From the NCBI RefSeq assembly GCF_036320965.1, contig NC_092276.1, forward strand, positions 7,355,282 through 7,419,281: a DNA stretch of 64,000 nt. The letters run 5' to 3'. Below are positions 44,763 through 56,049 of the stretch, piece by piece. Numbering within the stretch: the first letter of the stretch is position 1; every line of letters begins with the position of its first letter. The position numbers were made by a program, and so were the translations under genes. The notes beneath the pieces were generated by a model. That model was not told the origin of the DNA, did not search any database, and saw nothing but the letters and a program-made list of their open reading frames with translations. The stretch comes from Panulirus ornatus. Taxonomy: Eukaryota > Arthropoda > Malacostraca > Decapoda > Palinuridae.

Positions 44763-44995
44763 ATGGACTCCACCAGGTTAACGTTATGCTGCAAGTGAAA
44801 AGTCACCTTTGGCAAGGCTATATTATTAGAAGTATAGTCTTGTGAAAGAGCTACTCCCTCCATGAGTCCACAGATATCTGCTACTTGAAGTACAACCTCA
44901 GGCAGCAGGAACTTGGATAACACGAGGAATCTTTCTTAGAGAGAGGTCCTGGGGTTGTTATAGATAGAGGGTTGGAAACAAAAAGCAGGTATTGT
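44763..44995. other. Unidentified insert of about 230 bp within RTE copy O
   Basis: This segment replaces part of the block that normally encodes RDGQRALLDYV; RTE homology resumes at LIDRHAKDKL near 45008. It contains the inverted pair tggactcca (44764) and tgagtcca (44855). I recognise no coding content or known element in it. Confidence 0.6.
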
Positions 44996-45893
44996 TTACC
45001 TATATACCAATTGATAGGCATGCAAAAGACAAACTTTTGGTTATGGTTGTGCTGAAAGGGGGCAGCTGGTGGGATGTCTGATCATTATATAGTGCAGGTG
45101 ATGATGAAGAGTTGTAGAGGTTTAAGGAAAAGCAGAAATTATATGGGTGAGAATAGGGTGGTGAAAGTAAAAGTGCTTGGACAAGAGGCTTGTGTGAAGT
45201 TATACCAGGAGACACTAAGCATATGTCAAAAGGTTAGAGTAAATGAAGTTAGGAGAGTGGTTTAGGAATGGGACTTATTTAGGGAACCAGTTTTGACCTG
45301 TAAGAGAAGCATGTGGCATTTGGAAGGCAGGAGGTGGGCATGTGAGAGGGAGTAGTGAGTGATAGGATGATGAAGTTGAGTTGCTAGTGAAAGAGAAAGT
45401 TGTGTATGAGTGTTACATGCAGATAAGGAGGGCAAGGAAAGGGAAAAGTACAAGAGAAAGTGATGGGTCAAGAGGAAAGTTCAGGGCCTGAAAAAGAGGG
45501 CAAATGATGTTAATAGAATGAGAAAGACAAAATAACACTTGGAATAGTCATTGAAGTGGGCAAATAGAAAAGTGGTCATAGACAGAAATAAGATGAAGAG
45601 GAGATGGAGTGATTACTTTGATGTATTGTTGAACGTATTTGAAGATGGGTGGTAGATGTTGGGTGTTTTGGTTGAGGAAGTATTTGAAAAGAGAAAAGGT
45701 GATGAAAGCCTGGCATCAGAATGAATTGTGACAAAGTGGCTGTAGTGAATGTAATTGAATTTCTTAAGAAATGGGAATGTGTTTTTGATTGGCTTGTTAG
45801 GATTTTCAGTGTATACATGGGTCATGATGAGGTGCCTGTGGATTGGCACAATGCCTGTATAAAGGGAGTGGGAATGAATGTGAATGTGCGCCT

Positions 45894-46175
45894 GGTAAAA
45901 TGTATGGGAGATTGTGATTATTGAGAGGGTGGTGGCATGCACAAACTGTCAGCTTGGGGAGGAACTGAATGATGGAGGTATATGTTTGTTGAGTGCACTT
46001 GGTAAAATGTATGGGAGAGTGATTATGAGAGGGTGGTGGCATGCACAGACTATTAGCTTGGGGAGGAACAAAATGATGGAGGTATATGTTTGTTGAGTGC
46101 ACCTGGTAAAATATATGGGAGAGTGTGATTATTTAGAGGGTGATGGCATGCACAGACTATTAGCTTAAGGAGGAA
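45894..46175. repeat. Tandem triplication of a ~105-bp RT segment in copy O
   Basis: Units start with ggtaaaatgtatggga or close variants at 45894 (107 bp), 46001 (104 bp) and 46105 (partial). Each includes atggaggtatatgtttgttg. The segment corresponds to the KLYGRVLIERV region of RT. Units differ by several bases and indels, so this happened after insertion but long ago. Confidence 0.85.
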
Positions 46176-46672
46176 CAGTGTGGTTTCAGAAGTGGTAGAG
46201 GATTTGTGGATCAGGCGTTTGCTTTAAAGAATGGGTGTGAGAAATACAAAAGCATTTGCATGTGGTATTTATGGATCTGCAGAGAGCATTTCTTTGATAG
46301 ATTTGATCCAGATGCTTTGTTTATGGTGTTTCAAACAAGTGTGGGAGGATAGCAGAAAGGAGATTTGATCAAGAGTAGGTAGAGAAAAAGGTGGGTGGTT
46401 CCAGGTGAAGATAAGTCTACAGTACAGTTATGTAAAGTCACCATGGCTGTTTAATGTATACGGATGGGGTGGTGAGGAAGTTGAATGCAGTGGTCTTGGG
46501 AAGAGGAGCAAGGATTTAGCCTTTTGTACTAAAGGGGGGTGGGTTACCTGAGAGGTGAGTCAATTGTTTGCTGATAATTCACTGCTGGTGGCAGATTTGA
46601 ATGAGAAACTGCAAGAGCAGTATCTGAGTTTGGAGAAATTTGTGAGAGATGAGAGTAAATGTGAATATGGAC

Positions 46673-48402
46673 AGTTATGCACGCATTCCGCCAATCCTCA
46701 GGCACCTCACCATGAGTCATACATACATTAAATAACCTTACCAACCAGTCAACAATACAGTCACCCCCTTTTTTAATAGATTCCACTGCAATACCATCCA
46801 AACCTGCTGCCTTGCCGGCTTTCATCTTCCGCAAAGCTTTTACTACCTCTTCTCTGTTTACCAAATCATTTTCCCTAACCCTCTCACTTTGCACACCACC
46901 TCGACCAAAACACCCTATATCTGCCACTCTATCATCAAACACATTCAACAAACCTTCAAAATACTCACTCCATCTCCTTCTCACATCACCACTACATATC
47001 ACCTCCCCATTAGCGCCCTTCACTGAAGTTCCCATTTGCTCCCTTGTCTTACGCACTTTATTTACCTCCTTCCAGAACATCTTTTTATTCTCCCTAAAAT
47101 TTGATGATACTCTCTCACCCCAACTCTCATTTGCCCTCTTTTTCACCTCTTGCACCTTTCTCTTGACCTCCTGTCTCTTTCTTTTATACATCTCCCACTC
47201 AATTGCATTTTTTCCCTGCAAAAATCGTCCAAATGCCTCTCTCTTCTCTTTCACTAATAATCTTACTTCTTCATCCCACCACTCACTACCCTTTCTAATC
47301 AACCCACCTCCCACGCTTCTCATGCCACAAGCATCTTTTGCGCACTCCATCACTGATTCCCTAAATACATCCCATTCCTCCCCCACTCCCCTTACTTCCA
47401 TTGTTCTCACCTTTTTCCATTATGTACTCAGTCTCTCCTGGTACTTCCTCACACAAGTCTCCCTCCCAAGCTCGCTCACTCTCACCACCCTCTTCACCCC
47501 AACATTCACTCTTCTTTTCTGAAAAACCATACAAATCTTCACCTTCGCCTCCACAAGATAATGATCAGACATCCCTCCAGTTGCATCTCTCAGCACATTA
47601 ACATCCAAAAGTCTCTCTTTCGCGCGCCTGTCAATTAACACGTAATCCAATAACGCTCTCTGGCCATCTCTCCTACTTACATACATATACTTATGTATAT
47701 CTCGCTTTTTAAACCAGGTATTCCCAATCGCCAGTCCTTTTTCAGCACATAAATCTGCAAGCTCTTCACCATTTCCATTTACAACACTGAACACCCCATG
47801 TATACCAGTTATTCCCTCAACTGCCACATTACTCACCTTTGCATTCAAATCACCCATCACTATAACCCGGTCTTGTGCATCAAAACCACTAACACACTCA
47901 TTCAGCTGCTCCCAAAACACTTGCCTCTCATGATCTTTCTTCTCATGCCCGGGTGCATATGCACCAATAATCACCCATCTCTCTCCATCCACTTTCAGTT
48001 TTACCCATATTAATCGGGAATTTACTTTCTTACATTCTATCACATACTCCCACAACTCCTGTTTCAGGAGCACTGCTACTCCTTCCCTTGCTCTTGTCCT
48101 CTCACTAACCCCTGACTTTACTCCCAAGACATTCCCAAACCACTCTTCCCCTTTGCCCTTGAGCTTTGTTTCACTCAGAGCCAAAACATCCAGGTTCCTT
48201 TACTCAAACATACTACCTATCTCTCCTTTTTTCACATCTTGGTTACATCCACACACATTTAGACACCCCAATCTGAGTACGAGGAGGATGAGCACGCCCC
48301 GCGTGACTCCTTCTGTTTCCCATTTTTTAGAAAGTTAAAATACAAGGAGGGGAGGATTTCTGGACCCCGCTCCCGTCCCCTCTAGTCGCCTTCTACGACA
48401 CG
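46673..48402 (-). mobile_element. Inverted 5' part of a twin-primed RTE (PQ)
   Basis: Read on the minus strand, this goes from the 5' UTR (48402) through the endonuclease and linker to the RT fingers, ending at VPEDWRNACI (46673). It is nearly intact: open frames are 47420-48184 (LSETKLKGKG, GDLNAKV, LLDYVLID) and 46673-47410. Breaks are one near 47415 (TTEW changed) and one at the start (48200). Its end point in the RNA coincides with the start point of the plus-strand piece that follows, so the two are halves of one insertion. Confidence 0.85.
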
Positions 48403-50197
48403 TGAGGATTGGCGGAATGCGTGCATAGTGCCATTGTAGAAAGGCAAAGGGGATAAGAGTGAGTGCTCGAATTACAGAGGTATAAGTTTGTTGAGTATTC
48501 CTGGTAAATTATATGGGAGGTTATTGATTGAGAGGGTGAAGGCATGGACAGAGCATCAGATTGGGGAAGAGTAGTGTGGTTTCAGAAGTGGTAGAGGATA
48601 TGTGGATCAGGTGTTTGCTTTGAAGAATGTATGTGAGAAATACTTAGAAAAGCAAATGGATTTGTATGTAGCATTTATGGATCTGGAGAAGGCATATGAT
48701 AGAGTTGATAGAGATGCTCTGTGGAAGGTATTAAGAATATATGGTGTGGGAGGAAAGTTGTTAGAAGCAGTGAAAAGTTTTTGTCGAGGATGTAAGGCAT
48801 GTGTACGTGTAGGAAGAGAGGAAAGTGATTGGTTTGCGGCAGGGGTGTGTGATGTCTCCATGGTTGTTTAATTTGTTTATGGATGGGGTTGTTAGGGAGG
48901 TGAATGCAAGAGTTTAGGAGAGAGGGGCAAGAATGAAGTCTGTTGTGGATGAGAGAGCTTGGGAAGTGAGTCAGCTGTTGTTCGCTGATGATGTAGCGCT
49001 GGTGGCTGATTCATGTGAGAAACTGCAGAAGCTGGTGACTGAGTTCGGTAAAGTGTGTGAAAGAAGAAAGTTAAGAGTAAATGTGAATAAGAGCAAGGTT
49101 ATTAGGTACAGTAGGGTTGAGGGTCAAGTCAGTTGGGAGGTAAGTTTGAATAGAGAAAAACTGGAGGAAGTAAAGTGTTTTAGATATCTGAGAGTGGATC
49201 TGGCAGCGGATGGAACCATGGAAGCGGAAGTGAATCATAGGGTGGGGGAGGGGGCGAAAATCCTGGGAGCCTTGAAGAATTTGTGGAAGTCAAGAACATT
49301 ATCTCGGAAAGTAAAAATGGGTATGTTTGAAGGAATAGTGGTTCCAACAATGTTGTATGGTTGCGAGGCATGGGCTATGGATAGAGTTGTGCGCAGGAGG
49401 GTGGTTGTGCTGGAAATGAGATGTTTGAGGACAATGTGTGGTGTGAGGTGGTTTGATCGAGTAAGTAATGTAAGGGTAAGAGAGATGTGTGGAAATAAAA
49501 AGAGCATGGTTGAGAGAGCAGAATAGGGTGTTTTGAAATGGTTTGGGCACATGGAGAGAATGAGTGAGGAAAGATTGACCAAGAGGATATATGTGTCGGA
49601 GGTGGAGGGAACGAGGAGAAGTGGGAGACCAAATTGGAGGTGGAAAGATGGAGTGAAAAAGATTTTGAGTGATCGGGGCCTGAACATGCAGGAGGGTGAA
49701 AGGCGGGCAAGGAATAGAGTGAATTGGATCGATGTGGTATACCGGGGTTGACGTGCTGTCAGTGGATTGAATTAGGGCATGTGAAGTGTCTGGGATAAAC
49801 CATGGAAAGTTGTATGGGGCCTGGATGTGGAAAGGGAGCTGTGGTTTCAGGCATTATTGCATGACAGCTAGAGACTGAGTGTGAATGAATGCTGTCTTTT
49901 CCTAGCGCTACCTCGCACACATAAGGGGCAGGGGGATGGTATTCCATGTGCGGCGAGGTGGCGATGGGAATGAAGAAAGGCAGACAGTGTGAATTGTGTG
50001 CATGGGTATATATGTATGTGTCTGTGTGTGTATATATATGTGTACATTGAGATGTATAGGTATGTATGTTTGCGTGTGTGGACGTTTATGTATATACATG
50101 TGTATGGGGGTGGGTTGGGCCATTTCTTTCGTCTGTTTCCTTGTGCTACCTCGCAAACACGGGAGACCGCGACAAAACAAAATAAAAAATAATAAAG
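48402..50197 (+). mobile_element. 3' part of the twin-primed RTE (PQ)
   Basis: The piece begins at EDWRNACIVPL, overlapping the inverted part by about 23 nucleotides, and continues through RT, the C-terminus and a long-form 3' UTR to a short A-rich tail (50175-50197). The frame is damaged: a stop at 48438, a deletion after SDWF (48835), and stops at 48916 and 49524. Open pieces are 48602-48871, 48933-49526 and 49533-49751. Motif C reads LLFADDVALVAD. Confidence 0.85.
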
Positions 50198-51075
50198 GTA
50201 AATGTTGATCAATGAAAAGAGACATGTTATATGGAATGTAAGATAGTATGGCACAAACTACTTGAGTTTACATGAGAAAGACAGACAACAGGAGGCCTGA
50301 TTGGCCCACAACTGGGTTGTCTGGTAAAAAAAAGAGTTTTAGGTACTTGGGAGTAGAGGTAGCAAATGGAACTATGTGATCTGAAGTGAACCTTAGGATG
50401 GTTAAGAGGGCAAAGTTCTTGGTTGGATTGAGAAATGTGTGACAAGAGAGATCACTGTCTTTAAAGGCAAGGATGGGCATGTATGATGGTATAGTAGTTC
50501 TATTGATGCTCTATGGATGCGAGGTGTTGGACTTTGATGTAAGTGTAAAGGATTGGGTAAAATTGTAGGATGTGAAATATTTGAGGACAATGGGTGGAGT
50601 GAATAAGAATCACGAGGTGAGAGGGTGTTATGGTAGTAAGAGGAGCATGTATGAGATAGCTGAAGAGGGTGTACTGAAATGGCTTGGACATAAGGAGAAG
50701 GTAAATGAGGAAAGGATAACTAAGATAGTTTGCATTTCAGAAATGAATGAAACAAGGAAAAGGGGGATACCAAGGAGAAGGTGGAAGGATGGAGTAGAAG
50801 ATGCTTTGATGGCTTGGGGCCTGAACATGCAGGAGAGTTGGAATCATGTAATGGTGAAGCAAATTGGAGTGATGTTGTTTACAGGTCAGGATGTGCTATT
50901 AGTGGTTCAACCCTGGGCACATGATGTGGTCGTAGGAAACCAGAGAAAGGTCTCTGGTGCTTGGTTGTGGATCGGGGGATCTGGTTTTAGTGCAACATAT
51001 AGGACAGCTAGGGAATGGGTGTGAATAAATGATGCCTTTTTTTCTTGTCTATTCCTGGCACTGCCTTGCTAATGT
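50198..51075 (+). mobile_element. RTE copy O, 3' part (resumes after the nested element)
   Basis: An old, divergent RTE C-terminus: VLRYLGVEVA-like sequence near 50340, then YLRTMGGVNKNHEV, VLKWLGHKEK and RRRWKDGVEDAL within the open frame 50572-51024, and a short 3' UTR. Its level of divergence matches copy O. The first bases (gtaaatgt at 50198) repeat those before the nested element (46655), as expected for a target-site duplication. Confidence 0.65.
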
Positions 51076-51079
51076 GGGA

Positions 51080-51935
51080 AATGTCATTGCCAGGAAGAGA
51101 TGAAGAAATGGCCTTAGTCACATACATCTCATAATTGTCACTTGTAATGCACTTAAATACAGCCCCCTGTCTCCACTAGGTTCCACATATTTCCATGGTT
51201 TCCACAACCACTTCACATACCCTGGATCAGTCTACTGACAGCATTCTACCCCTTGTATCCCATATTGCTTCAGTTCATTCTGTCCCATGCATGCCTTACT
51301 GAATTTTCAGGCCCTAAGCAGCTTTTCACTCTATCCTTCCATGTTCAGTTTGGTCTCCCTCTTCTTAGCCTCTTCCAATCTGACACACATATCCTCTCTG
51401 TCAACCTCTCGTCACTCATTGGCTCTCATGCCTGAACCACTACACCACAGCCTTTTCATCTCTTATCCCTACTCTCCATACTACCAAATCTCTCTGCCCT
51501 ATCATTTCTTACTTGATCAACCCTCCTCACACCACTTACCATCCTCACACATTTCATTCCCAACACATTCACCCTCTTCATGCATTCTCGTCTTTAGTCC
51601 ATGCTTCACATCCAGACAACGCCATTGGGACTACTGTACCTTTGAACATATCCATCTTCACCCTCTTAGATAGTTACCTCTCATTCAACACATTTTTCGG
51701 TGCTCCCAGGACCTTTGCCCCATCACCCATGCTCTGACTCACCTTTGCTCTCAGTTCCACTCACAGCTATGTCAATCCCAGGTATCTAAAATGCTTCACT
51801 TTCTCCAAGTTTTCTCCAGTCAGACTCACACTCAAACTCACCTGTTTCTCTCCAGTGCTAAACCCAAAAATCTTTTATTAATTTTTCTTCCAAGTTTTCT
51901 GCTTTTTCATACTAAACCAAACTCACAAACCAAGC
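51080..51935 (-). mobile_element. Old divergent RTE C-terminus and 3' UTR
   Basis: Minus strand. It runs from a LEKVKHFRYLGLT-like block (about 51800) through a GCEAWTKDENA-like region (about 51600) and a WFRHESQ-like remnant near 51435 to a worn 3' UTR at 51110. It lies tail to tail with the old plus-strand element. The next 250 bases (51936-52186) are the intron end before the RSL1D1-like exon. Confidence 0.65.
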
Positions 51936-52186
51936 ATTCTAAACGATGTATAAGCAGTGGTGTGGGCCATGGTAGTTCACATGAAACAGAGCTGCCATAT
52001 CTGGTGGTAATTTTGAATGTTTTGATTGCAGATCTGGGAAGTTAATGGATTTTCTACCTATGCTTACATCCTTCAGATGTGCTTTGTTTCATTGATTATA
52101 GTACATTACTCTGTTATTTTTGCTTAGAATCTTTTGAATTACATGTCTTTTTTAAAAAGAATTTTGCTGAAGTATATATTTTCCAG

Positions 52187-52359
52187 GTTCATCAAGCTAT
52201 CAGTGGAATTAGGAAGTTAGCAGCACGGGGAAAGAAGACCAGCAAGAACTTATTTGATGTATCTGCCGATGATATAATAGTTTTCTTGCAAGTTACAATC
52301 TGCAAAATGCCATATGTCGTAAGAGACCAGCACTTGATCAAACCCAAAACCATTAATAC
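52187..52359 (+). CDS. RSL1D1: RSL1D1-like gene, second coding exon (start of ribosomal L1 domain)
   Basis: The exon is bounded by an acceptor (agtatatattttccag, ending 52186) and a donor (gtaagt at 52360). It reads in phase 0 from its first base and encodes 57 residues plus two bases, starting VHQAISGIRKLAARGKK. The pattern helix - Lys-rich loop - NLF-D - VFLQVTICKMP - basic stretch - PKTI follows the first part of the ribosomal L1 domain in RSL1D1 proteins, where LF-x-E/D, a hydrophobic strand, K-x-P and LPH-x-I occur in this order. Phase agrees exactly with the donor of the basic exon (28661 or 35027). The intron between them is 23.5 kb or 17.2 kb. Remaining exons lie outside the window or were not recognised. 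The family call is from pattern memory; an unrelated protein cannot be excluded. Confidence 0.6.
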
Positions 52360-52389
52360 GTAAGTAAGCCAGCACTTTTAGTACACTCA

Positions 52390-52472
52390 TATATTTTTTT
52401 TTTTTTCATACTATTCGCCATTTCCCGCGATAGCGAGGTAGCGTTAAGAACAGAGGACTGGGCCTTTGAGGG
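52390..52472 (-). mobile_element. SINE-like element, 3' end fragment
   Basis: Minus-strand end of the bipartite element, with ctacctcgctatcgcgggaa and agtatgaaaaa followed by an A-run (T-run at 52392-52406 on the plus strand). It is cut at 52472, where the 5' UTR of RTE copy R starts. It lies 30 bases after the RSL1D1-like exon, in the next intron. Confidence 0.7.
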
Positions 52473-55400
52473 AATACCCTGGGGATAGGGGATAGGGGAG
52501 AAAGAATACTTCCCACGCATTCCTCATGTGTCATAGAAGGCAACTAAAGGGGATGGGAGCGGTGTGCTGGAAGCCCTCCCCTCCTTGTGTTTTAACTTTC
52601 TAAAAGGGGAAGCAGAAGGAGTCACGCGGGGAGTGCTCATCCTCCTCGAAGGCTCAGATTGGGGTGCCTAAATGTGTGTGGATGTAACCAATATGAGAAA
52701 AAAGGAGAGATAAGTAGTTTGTTTGAGGAAAGGAACCTGGATGTTTTGGCTCTGAGTGAAACAAAGCTCAAGGGTAAAGGGGAAGAGTGGTTTGGGAATG
52801 TCGTGGGAGTAAAGTCAGGGGTTAGTGAGAGGACAAGAGCAAGGGAAGGAGTAGCGCTACTCCTGAAACAGAAGTGGTAGGAGTATGTGATAGAGTGTAA
52901 GAAAGTAAACTCTCGATTGATATGGGTAAAACTGAAATTGGATGGAGAGAGATGGGTGATTATTGGTGCATATGCACCTGGGCATGAGAAGAAAGATCAT
53001 GAGAGGCAAGTGTTTTGGGAGCAGCTGAGTGAGTGTATTAGTAGTTTTGATGCACGAGATCGGGTTATAGTGATGGGTGAAGTGAATGCAAAGGTGAGTA
53101 ATGTGGCAGTTGAGGGAATAATTGGTGTACATGGGGTGTTCAGTGTTGTAAATGGAAATGGTGAAGAGCTTGTAGATTTATATGCTGAAAAAGGACTGTT
53201 GATTGGGAATACCTGGTTTAAAAAGAGAGATATACATAAGTATATGTATGTAAGTAGGAGAGATGGCTAGAGAGCATTATTGGATTATGTGTTAATTGAT
53301 AGGCGCGTGAAAGAGAGACTTTCGGATGTTAATGTGCTGAGAGGTGCTACTGGAGGGATGTCTGATCATTATCTTGTGGAGGCTAAGGTGAAGATTTGTA
53401 GAGGTTTTCAGAAAAGAAGAGAGTGTTGGGGTGAAAAGAGTTGTGTGAGTAAGTGAGCTTGGGAAGGAGACTTTTGTGAGGAAGTACCAGGAGAGACTGA
53501 GTACAGAATGGAAAAAGGTGAGAACAAAGGAGGTAAGGGGATTAGGGGAGGAATGGGATGTATTTAGAGAAGCAGTGATGGCTTGCGCAAAAGATGGTTG
53601 TGGTATGAGAAGCGTGGGAGGTGGGCAGATTAGAAAGGGTAGTGAGTGGTGGGAGGAAGAAGTAAGATTATTAGTAAAAGAGAAGAGAGGCATTTGGACA
53701 ATTTTTGCAGGGAAATAATGCAAATGAGTGGGAGATGTATAAAAGAAAGAGGCAGGAGGTCAAGAGAAAGTGCGAGAGGTGAAGGAGAGGTCAGATGAGA
53801 ATTAGGGTGTGAGAGTATCATTGAATTTTAGGGAGAATAAAAAGATGTTTCGGAAGGAGGTAAATAAAGTGCATAAAACGAGGGAACAAATGGGAACTTC
53901 AGTGAAGGGCGCTAATGGTGAGGTGATAACAAGTAGTGGTGATGTGAAAAGGAGATTGAGTGAGTATTTTGAATGTTTGTTGAATGTGTTTGATGATAGA
54001 GTGGCAGATATAGGGTGTTTTGGTTGAGGTGGTGTGCAAAGTGAGAGGGTTAGGGAAAATGATTTGGTAAACAGAGAAGAGGTAGTAAAAGCTTTGCAGA
54101 AGATGAAAGCCGGCAAGGCAGCAGGTTTGGATGGTATTGCAGCGGAATTTATTAAAAAAGGGGTGACTGTATTGTTGACTGGTTGATAAGGCTATTTAAT
54201 GTATGTATGACTCATGGTGAGGTGCCTGAGGATTGGTGGAATGCTTGCATAGTGCCATTGTACAGGGAGATGTAAAGGGGATAAAAGTGAGTGCTCAAAT
54301 TACAGAGGTATAAGTTTGTTGAGTATTCCTGGTAAATTATATGGGAGGGTATTGATTGAGAGGGTGAAGGCATGTACAGAGCATCAGATTGGGGAAGAGC
54401 AGTGTGGTTTCAGAAGTGGTAGAGGATGTGTGGATCAGGTGTTTGCTTTGAAGAATGTATGTGAGAAATACTTAGAAAAGCAATTGGATTTGTATGTAGC
54501 ATTTATGGATCTGGAGAAGGCATATGATAGAGTTGATAGAGATGCTCAGTGGAAGGTATTAAGAATCTATGATGTGGGAGGCAAGTTGGTAGAAGCATTG
54601 AAAAGTTTTTATTGAGGATGTAAGGCATGTTTATGTGTAGGGAGAGAGAAAAGTGATTGGTTCTCAGTGAATGTAGGTTTGCGACAGGGGTGTGTGATGT
54701 CTCCATGGTTGTTTGATTTGTTTATGGATGGGGTTGTTAGGGAGGTGAGTGCCAGAGTTTTGGAAAGAGGGGCAATTATGCAGTCTGTTGGGGATGAGAG
54801 AGCTTGGGAAGTGAGTCAGTTGTTGTTTGCTGATGATACAGCGTTGGTGGCTGAATCATGTGAGAAACTGCAGAAGCTGGTGACTGAGTTTGATAAAGTG
54901 TGTGAAAGAAGAAAGCTGAGAGTAAATGTGAAATAAGAGCATGGTTATTAGGTACAGTACGGTTGAGGGACAAGTCATTTGGGAGGTAAGTTTGATTGGA
55001 GAAAAACTGGAGGAAGTAAAGTGTTTTAGATATCTGGGAGTGGATTTGGCAGTGGATGGAACCATGGAAGCAGAAGTGAATCATAGGGTGGGGGAGGGGG
55101 TGAAAGTTCTGGGAGCATTGAAGAATTTTTGGAACTTGAGAACATTATCTCGGAAAGCAAAAATGGGTATGTTTGAATAGATAGTGGCTCCGACAATGTT
55201 ATATGGTTGCGGGGCATGGGCTGTGGACAGAGTTGTGCGCAGGAGGGTGGATGTGCTGGAAATGAGATGTTTGAGGACAGTATGTGGTGTGAGGTGGTTT
55301 GATCGAGTAAGTAATGTAAGGGTAAGAGAGATGTGTGGTAATAAAAAGAGCGTGGTTGAGAGAGCAGAAGAGGGTGTTTCGAAATGATTTGGTCACATGG

Positions 55401-56049
55401 AGAGAATGAGTGAGGAAAGATTGACCAAGAGAATATATGTGTCAGAGGTGGAAGGAACGAGGTGAAATGGGAGACCAAATTGGAGGTGGAAAGATGGAGT
55501 GTAAAAGATTTTGTGTGATCGGGGCCTGAACATGCAGGAGGGTGAAAGGCGTGCAAGGAATAGAGTGAATTGGAACGATGTGGTATACCGGGTCGATGTG
55601 CTGTCACTGGATTGAACCGGGGCATGTGAAGTGTCTGGGGTAAACAATGGAAAGTTGTGTGGGGCCTGGATGTGCAAAGGGAGCTGTGGTTTCGGTGCAT
55701 TATTACATGACAGCTAGAGACTGAATGTGAACGAAAGTGGCCTTTGTTGTCTTTTCCTAGCGCTACCTCGCACACATTTGGGGGGAAGGGGTGGTTATTT
55801 TCATGTGTGGTGGGGTGGCGATGGGAATGAATAAAGGCAGACTATGAATTATGTTCATGTGTATATATGTATATGTCTGTGTGGGTATATATATATGTAT
55901 ACATTGAGATGTATAGGTATGTATATTTGTGTGTGTGGACGTGTATGTATATACATGTGTATGTGGGTGGGTTGGGCCATTCTCTCGTCTGTTTCCTTGT
56001 GCTTCCTTGCTATCGCGGGAGACAGCGACAAAGCAAAATAAAATAAAAT
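52473..56049 (+). mobile_element. RTE copy R: full-length span, many small lesions
   Basis: The copy holds a 5' UTR (with ggggatag duplicated at 52475-52490), the endonuclease (52659-52880 and 52887-53270; the GDLNAKV motif reads GEVNAKV, losing the Asp), the linker (53476-54027), RT (54316-54936) with motif A FMDLEKAYD and motif C FADDTALVA intact, the C-terminus (54941-55620) and a long-form 3' UTR ending in an A-rich tail. Roughly ten frameshifts and stops make it inactive. It inserted in the intron downstream of the RSL1D1-like exon, in the same orientation as that gene. Confidence 0.85.

Larger units (their letters stand above)
44089..46672 (+). mobile_element. RTE copy O: old full-length type element, 5' part
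   Basis: The copy has a 5' UTR (ggggataggagagaaagaa) and an endonuclease with many stops; YSDHYI-like sequence stays readable near 45070. An unrelated insert is at 44763-44995. The linker and an RT with a local triplication follow. It diverges far more from the others than they do from each other. It stops at 46672 after LRVNVN-like sequence and, in my reading, resumes at 50198 on the other side of the twin-primed element. Confidence 0.75.
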
